From NCBI GenBank assembly GCA_947384955.1, contig CANDJC010000002.1:33139-97138 (forward strand): a DNA stretch of 64,000 nt, given 5' to 3'. Both the position numbers and the translations under genes were made by a program. The stretch comes from an uncultured Eubacterium sp. (GTDB lineage: Bacteria; Bacillota; Clostridia; Lachnospirales; Lachnospiraceae). Below, one piece after another: positions 61,489 through 64,000 of the stretch; position 1 is the stretch's first letter, and each line of letters begins with the position of its first letter. A model generated the notes under the pieces. The model saw only the letters and a program-made list of their open reading frames with translations, ran no database searches and had not been told where the DNA came from.

Positions 61489-63192
61489 ATGATTAAAAAG
61501 GAAAATATAGAAAAAAAGCTTACCCGGGCTTTTTTCACTGTATCATCAATTGCCGCTGCTGCTGCAGTTGTTGCTTTGATTGCAATTATTGCTATAACTA
61601 ACCGATATTCTTATGCACTGGAAAATTTTGGATTCGCGCAGGGAGATATCGGTAAGGCAATGTTTGAATTTGCAGACATCAGATCCTCTCTCCGGGCGGC
61701 AATCGGTTATGATGAACAGGAAGCAATTGATACCGTTGTAAAGCAGCATGAGGATTCAAAAGCTTTGTTTGAAAAATATCTTGCAGATGTTGAAAATACA
61801 ATTGTATCGAAAAGCGGACGCGAAACTTACGACACCATTTTAAATGAATTAGACGCATACTGGGCTCTGGATACACAGATTATGGAACTGGGCGCAACCA
61901 CAGACAGAGAATTATGCAAACAGGCCCAGGACATCGCTCTCAATGAACTGGCGCCGTCTTACAACACCATTTACAGCAACCTGCAGTCGCTTTTAGACGT
62001 TAAGGTAAAAGAAGGCAACAGCTTATCCAGAAAACTCGGTGCCGCAACGCTGATCCTTACCATCGCAATTATAGCCGTAATCGCCGCAGCTCTTTCTATT
62101 TCCATGAAAATCGGCCATAATATTGCCAAAGGAATTGCAGAACCGCTGCGAAAACTCGGAGAACGGATTGAAACATTTGCTGTCGGCGATCTGACCACGC
62201 CGTTTCCAGTAACCGATTCCGGCGACGAAGTAGAAGAAATGGGAAAGCATGTCGTACATATGGCAGATAATCTCAGCGCAATTATTGTAGATATGGAAAA
62301 TGTGCTGGGTGAAATGGCTGTTGGAAACTATACCGTCACTTCAGGAATCGCAGAACGATATACCAGAGATTTTCAGAAAATGTATGAATCGATGCACGGA
62401 CTGAAAGACCAGATGACGGAAACCTTAACTTCTATCGGAGAAACCTCCAGCCAGGTAAATTCCGGCTCCAATGACGTCGCCGCTGCCTCGCAGTGCCTCG
62501 CCGAAGGAGCTACCGAACAGGCCGGAGCTGTGCAGCAGCTGCATGCTACTATCAGCGATATTTCAGAAACCATGCAGAAAAGCGCGAAAAATGCCGATGA
62601 ATCCTACAGACAGGCACAGTATTATGCAAATGAGGCAGATAACAGCCGTGAAGAAATGGCTACGCTTATGAGCGCAATGGAGCGGATTAACGAAGCTTCC
62701 ACCCGGATTGGTGATATTATTTCCGAAATCGAATCCATTGCATCACAGACCAACCTGTTATCGCTGAATGCTTCCATCGAAGCCGCCAGAGCCGGAGAAT
62801 CCGGGCGCGGTTTTGCAGTTGTAGCTGCCCAGATACGCGAGCTTGCCGACCAGAGCGCAAAAGCAGCAATCGATACCAGAAAACTGATTGAAGGCTCCAT
62901 CCATGAAGTAGAACAGGGAAATCAGGCTGTAGAACGGGCTTCCGGCTCTATTCAGGCCGTTATGGACGGCATCCGGCAGATTGCTGATTTCTCCAGAAAC
63001 CTGAAAACCATGGTCGAAGACCAGGCAGAAGCAATGCGCCAGGCAGAAATCGGCGTAAATAAAATCTCAGAAGTCATCCAGAGCAACGCGGCAACTGCCC
63101 AGGAGGCTTCCGCTACCAGCGAAGAACTGTCTTCCCAGTCTATTGTATTAGATGAACTTATCGGCCGTTTTATATTAAAAACAGAAGGCTGA
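61489..63192 (+). CDS. Methyl-accepting chemotaxis protein
   Basis: The ATG at 61489 (AAGGAG upstream) gives 567 residues. TM1 lies at about 14-37, an external four-helix ligand domain at 38-182, TM2 at 183-206 and a HAMP domain near 207-260. A long cytoplasmic coiled coil follows, with the conserved tip ESIASQTNLLSLNASIEAAR and AGESGRGFAVVAAQI. Glu/Gln-rich methylation regions flank the tip. No CheR-binding C-terminal pentapeptide is seen. Confidence 0.93.
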   Translation: MIKKENIEKKLTRAFFTVSSIAAAAAVVALIAIIAITNRYSYALENFGFAQGDIGKAMFEFADIRSSLRAAIGYDEQEAIDTVVKQHEDSKALFEKYLADVENTIVSKSGRETYDTILNELDAYWALDTQIMELGATTDRELCKQAQDIALNELAPSYNTIYSNLQSLLDVKVKEGNSLSRKLGAATLILTIAIIAVIAAALSISMKIGHNIAKGIAEPLRKLGERIETFAVGDLTTPFPVTDSGDEVEEMGKHVVHMADNLSAIIVDMENVLGEMAVGNYTVTSGIAERYTRDFQKMYESMHGLKDQMTETLTSIGETSSQVNSGSNDVAAASQCLAEGATEQAGAVQQLHATISDISETMQKSAKNADESYRQAQYYANEADNSREEMATLMSAMERINEASTRIGDIISEIESIASQTNLLSLNASIEAARAGESGRGFAVVAAQIRELADQSAKAAIDTRKLIEGSIHEVEQGNQAVERASGSIQAVMDGIRQIADFSRNLKTMVEDQAEAMRQAEIGVNKISEVIQSNAATAQEASATSEELSSQSIVLDELIGRFILKTEG

Positions 63193-63198
63193 CATAAC

Positions 63199-63260
63199 AA
63201 ACCAGAGGGACTGTCATTCCTGCTATGCACATAGCTGATGCATAAGCCCTCTGGTTTCCT
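63199..63260 (+). terminator. Terminator of the chemotaxis receptor gene
   Basis: AAACCAGAGGG (63199-63209) pairs perfectly with CCCTCTGGTTT (63247-63257), followed by a short T-rich tail (CCTCTTCCTT). Confidence 0.75.
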
Positions 63261-63280
63261 CTTCCTTAATCACCGAATCT

Positions 63281-63825
63281 ATGAATAAGAATGAAAAACC
63301 CGGCAAATATTTTCAGGATGCCCTGTCCGATTTTGTATACGATGCAGCCAGCGGACGCGCCATCCGGCATCTTACAGACAGCGGATACACAGCTGCCCAG
63401 ATTATGCAGCAGCTCAGCTATCCGACACCTTTCAAAAAATACAGCTTACCATTACACGTCATCTGAAAGAAGCCGGCGTTCTGCTCGAAGAACTGCCACT
63501 GCCTGATGCTTCATTTCGTTCAGTCCGACTGCGCTGTGCTTCACTGGAGAATGTTTTTTCGCTTCTTGTACAGTATCTCAGTTTGAATGGGGAAGAATAT
63601 TCCTATGTTTCATGCCCGTCGCGGATGTCTGCGCAGACATGCTCAGCGCTGACTGCCAGAGAGCGGGATTACCTGGATGGAATTTTATGGGAGTCTTCTA
63701 AAGTAATGTATCACAGACTGAATCGGAGGATGCTTGAAATAGGGGCTCAGATGGCTTTTTATTCTGGGGATGTATGTTTTTATTTTTTGAAAAGCGGGGA
63801 GGCTGTGTTATTTATGCGGGAGTAA
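63281..63825 (+). pseudogene. Gene with a one-base frameshift in an A run
   Basis: The first frame (MNKNEKPGKYFQDALSDFVY..., YPTPFKKYS) stops at 63466. One extra A in the six-A run near 63435-63440 would join it to the second frame (IQLTITRHLKEAGVLLEELP...), which runs to 63825. The restored protein of about 181 residues has a helical N-terminal part and YLSLNGEEYSYVSCPSRM. Family not recognised. It may be a true frameshift or a sequencing error. Confidence 0.55.
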
Positions 63826-63859
63826 CAGTTCAGGAAAATGGGGGGGATGTTATGGCTGC

Positions 63860-64000
63860 TCGGACGCCGGGAGAGGGGATTTGTCCGGTCTTCCTGCGGC
63901 TGCTCCAGAATGTTAAGAATCTCTAAGCATTCTGCTTCTGCACTATGGCACCGGACGGGACGCGGCACCTATTCGCCCTGGCTGAATGCCAGCAGCTACC
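63860..64000. repeat. Palindromic repeat element, copy 2 (cut by the window edge)
   Basis: CTCGGACGCCGGGAGAGGGG onward matches the reverse complement of copy 1's right end (42793 downward). The match continues with TCTTCCTGCGGC, AGAATGTTAAGAAT, ATTCTGC and GCGGCACCTA. So copy 2 is inverted relative to copy 1. The second arm lies beyond the window. Confidence 0.75.

Noticed and set aside
1-64000. CRISPR arrays
   Set aside because: No evenly spaced repeats of 24-40 bases with unique spacers were seen; the 11-bp array at 768-855 has no spacers.

Overview
The window looks like a piece of a Firmicutes genome, most likely a Lachnospiraceae-type gut Clostridium. The evidence is strong AGGAGG ribosome binding sites, TTGACA-17-TATAAT promoters, a FabK/FabT-type fatty acid cluster and FeoAB. 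It has two halves with visibly different base composition. Bases 1 to about 31,750 are AT-rich and made of accessory genes. Bases from about 31,800 to the end are richer in GC and hold ordinary chromosomal genes broken by a restriction-modification island. No rRNA, tRNA or CRISPR array was found.

The AT-rich half reads as an integrated plasmid or phage-plasmid. It carries a TubZ/TubR-type segregation module with a phased 11-bp repeat array that could be its centromere (768-855), a repressor/ImmA pair (2721-3600), a primase-like replication protein (26632-28518), an adjacent tyrosine and serine recombinase (12124-13347), a RadC-like gene, a DnaJ-like gene, an HU-like gene and a NUMOD4/HNH-type protein. 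Many small unrecognised genes lie on the minus strand (10903-17411). Defence-like cargo includes an ATPase-Mrr nuclease fusion (4407-5477) flanked by two apparent type I toxin-antitoxin loci, and a NACHT-pentapeptide protein (20148-22697). Between 25.0 and 26.2 kb lies over 1 kb with no gene, packed with hairpins; it may be a large structured RNA or the replication origin. No phage capsid set and no conjugation machinery is visible. The 31.0-31.75 kb junction holds a tandem duplication of a small-gene module that also occurs at 18.1-18.6 kb.

The chromosomal half opens with a DUF1810 gene and then a complete minus-strand fatty acid operon: acpP-fabK-fabD-fabG-fabF-fabZ-accDA (fused)-fabH-fabT. 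Three FabT-like operator boxes sit just downstream of its promoter at 40.3 kb. accB and accC are absent. Next come a GNAT acetyltransferase, two Uma2 nucleases, a 240-bp palindromic repeat element, a DUF1835 protein and a metallophosphoesterase. A LlaJI-like restriction-modification operon follows (two m5C methyltransferases, McrB-like and McrC-like subunits, and Vsr; 45.5-52.1 kb), then an AAA/PD-(D/E)XK protein, a Nudix-DUF429 fusion and an acyltransferase-methyltransferase fusion.

The right end holds feoAB, a GntR/ABC transporter operon with an operator over its own promoter, a chemotaxis receptor, a frameshifted gene and an inverted, truncated second copy of the palindromic repeat. Function calls come from motifs read by eye. 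Starts were chosen from Shine-Dalgarno spacing and differ from the longest open frame in many genes.
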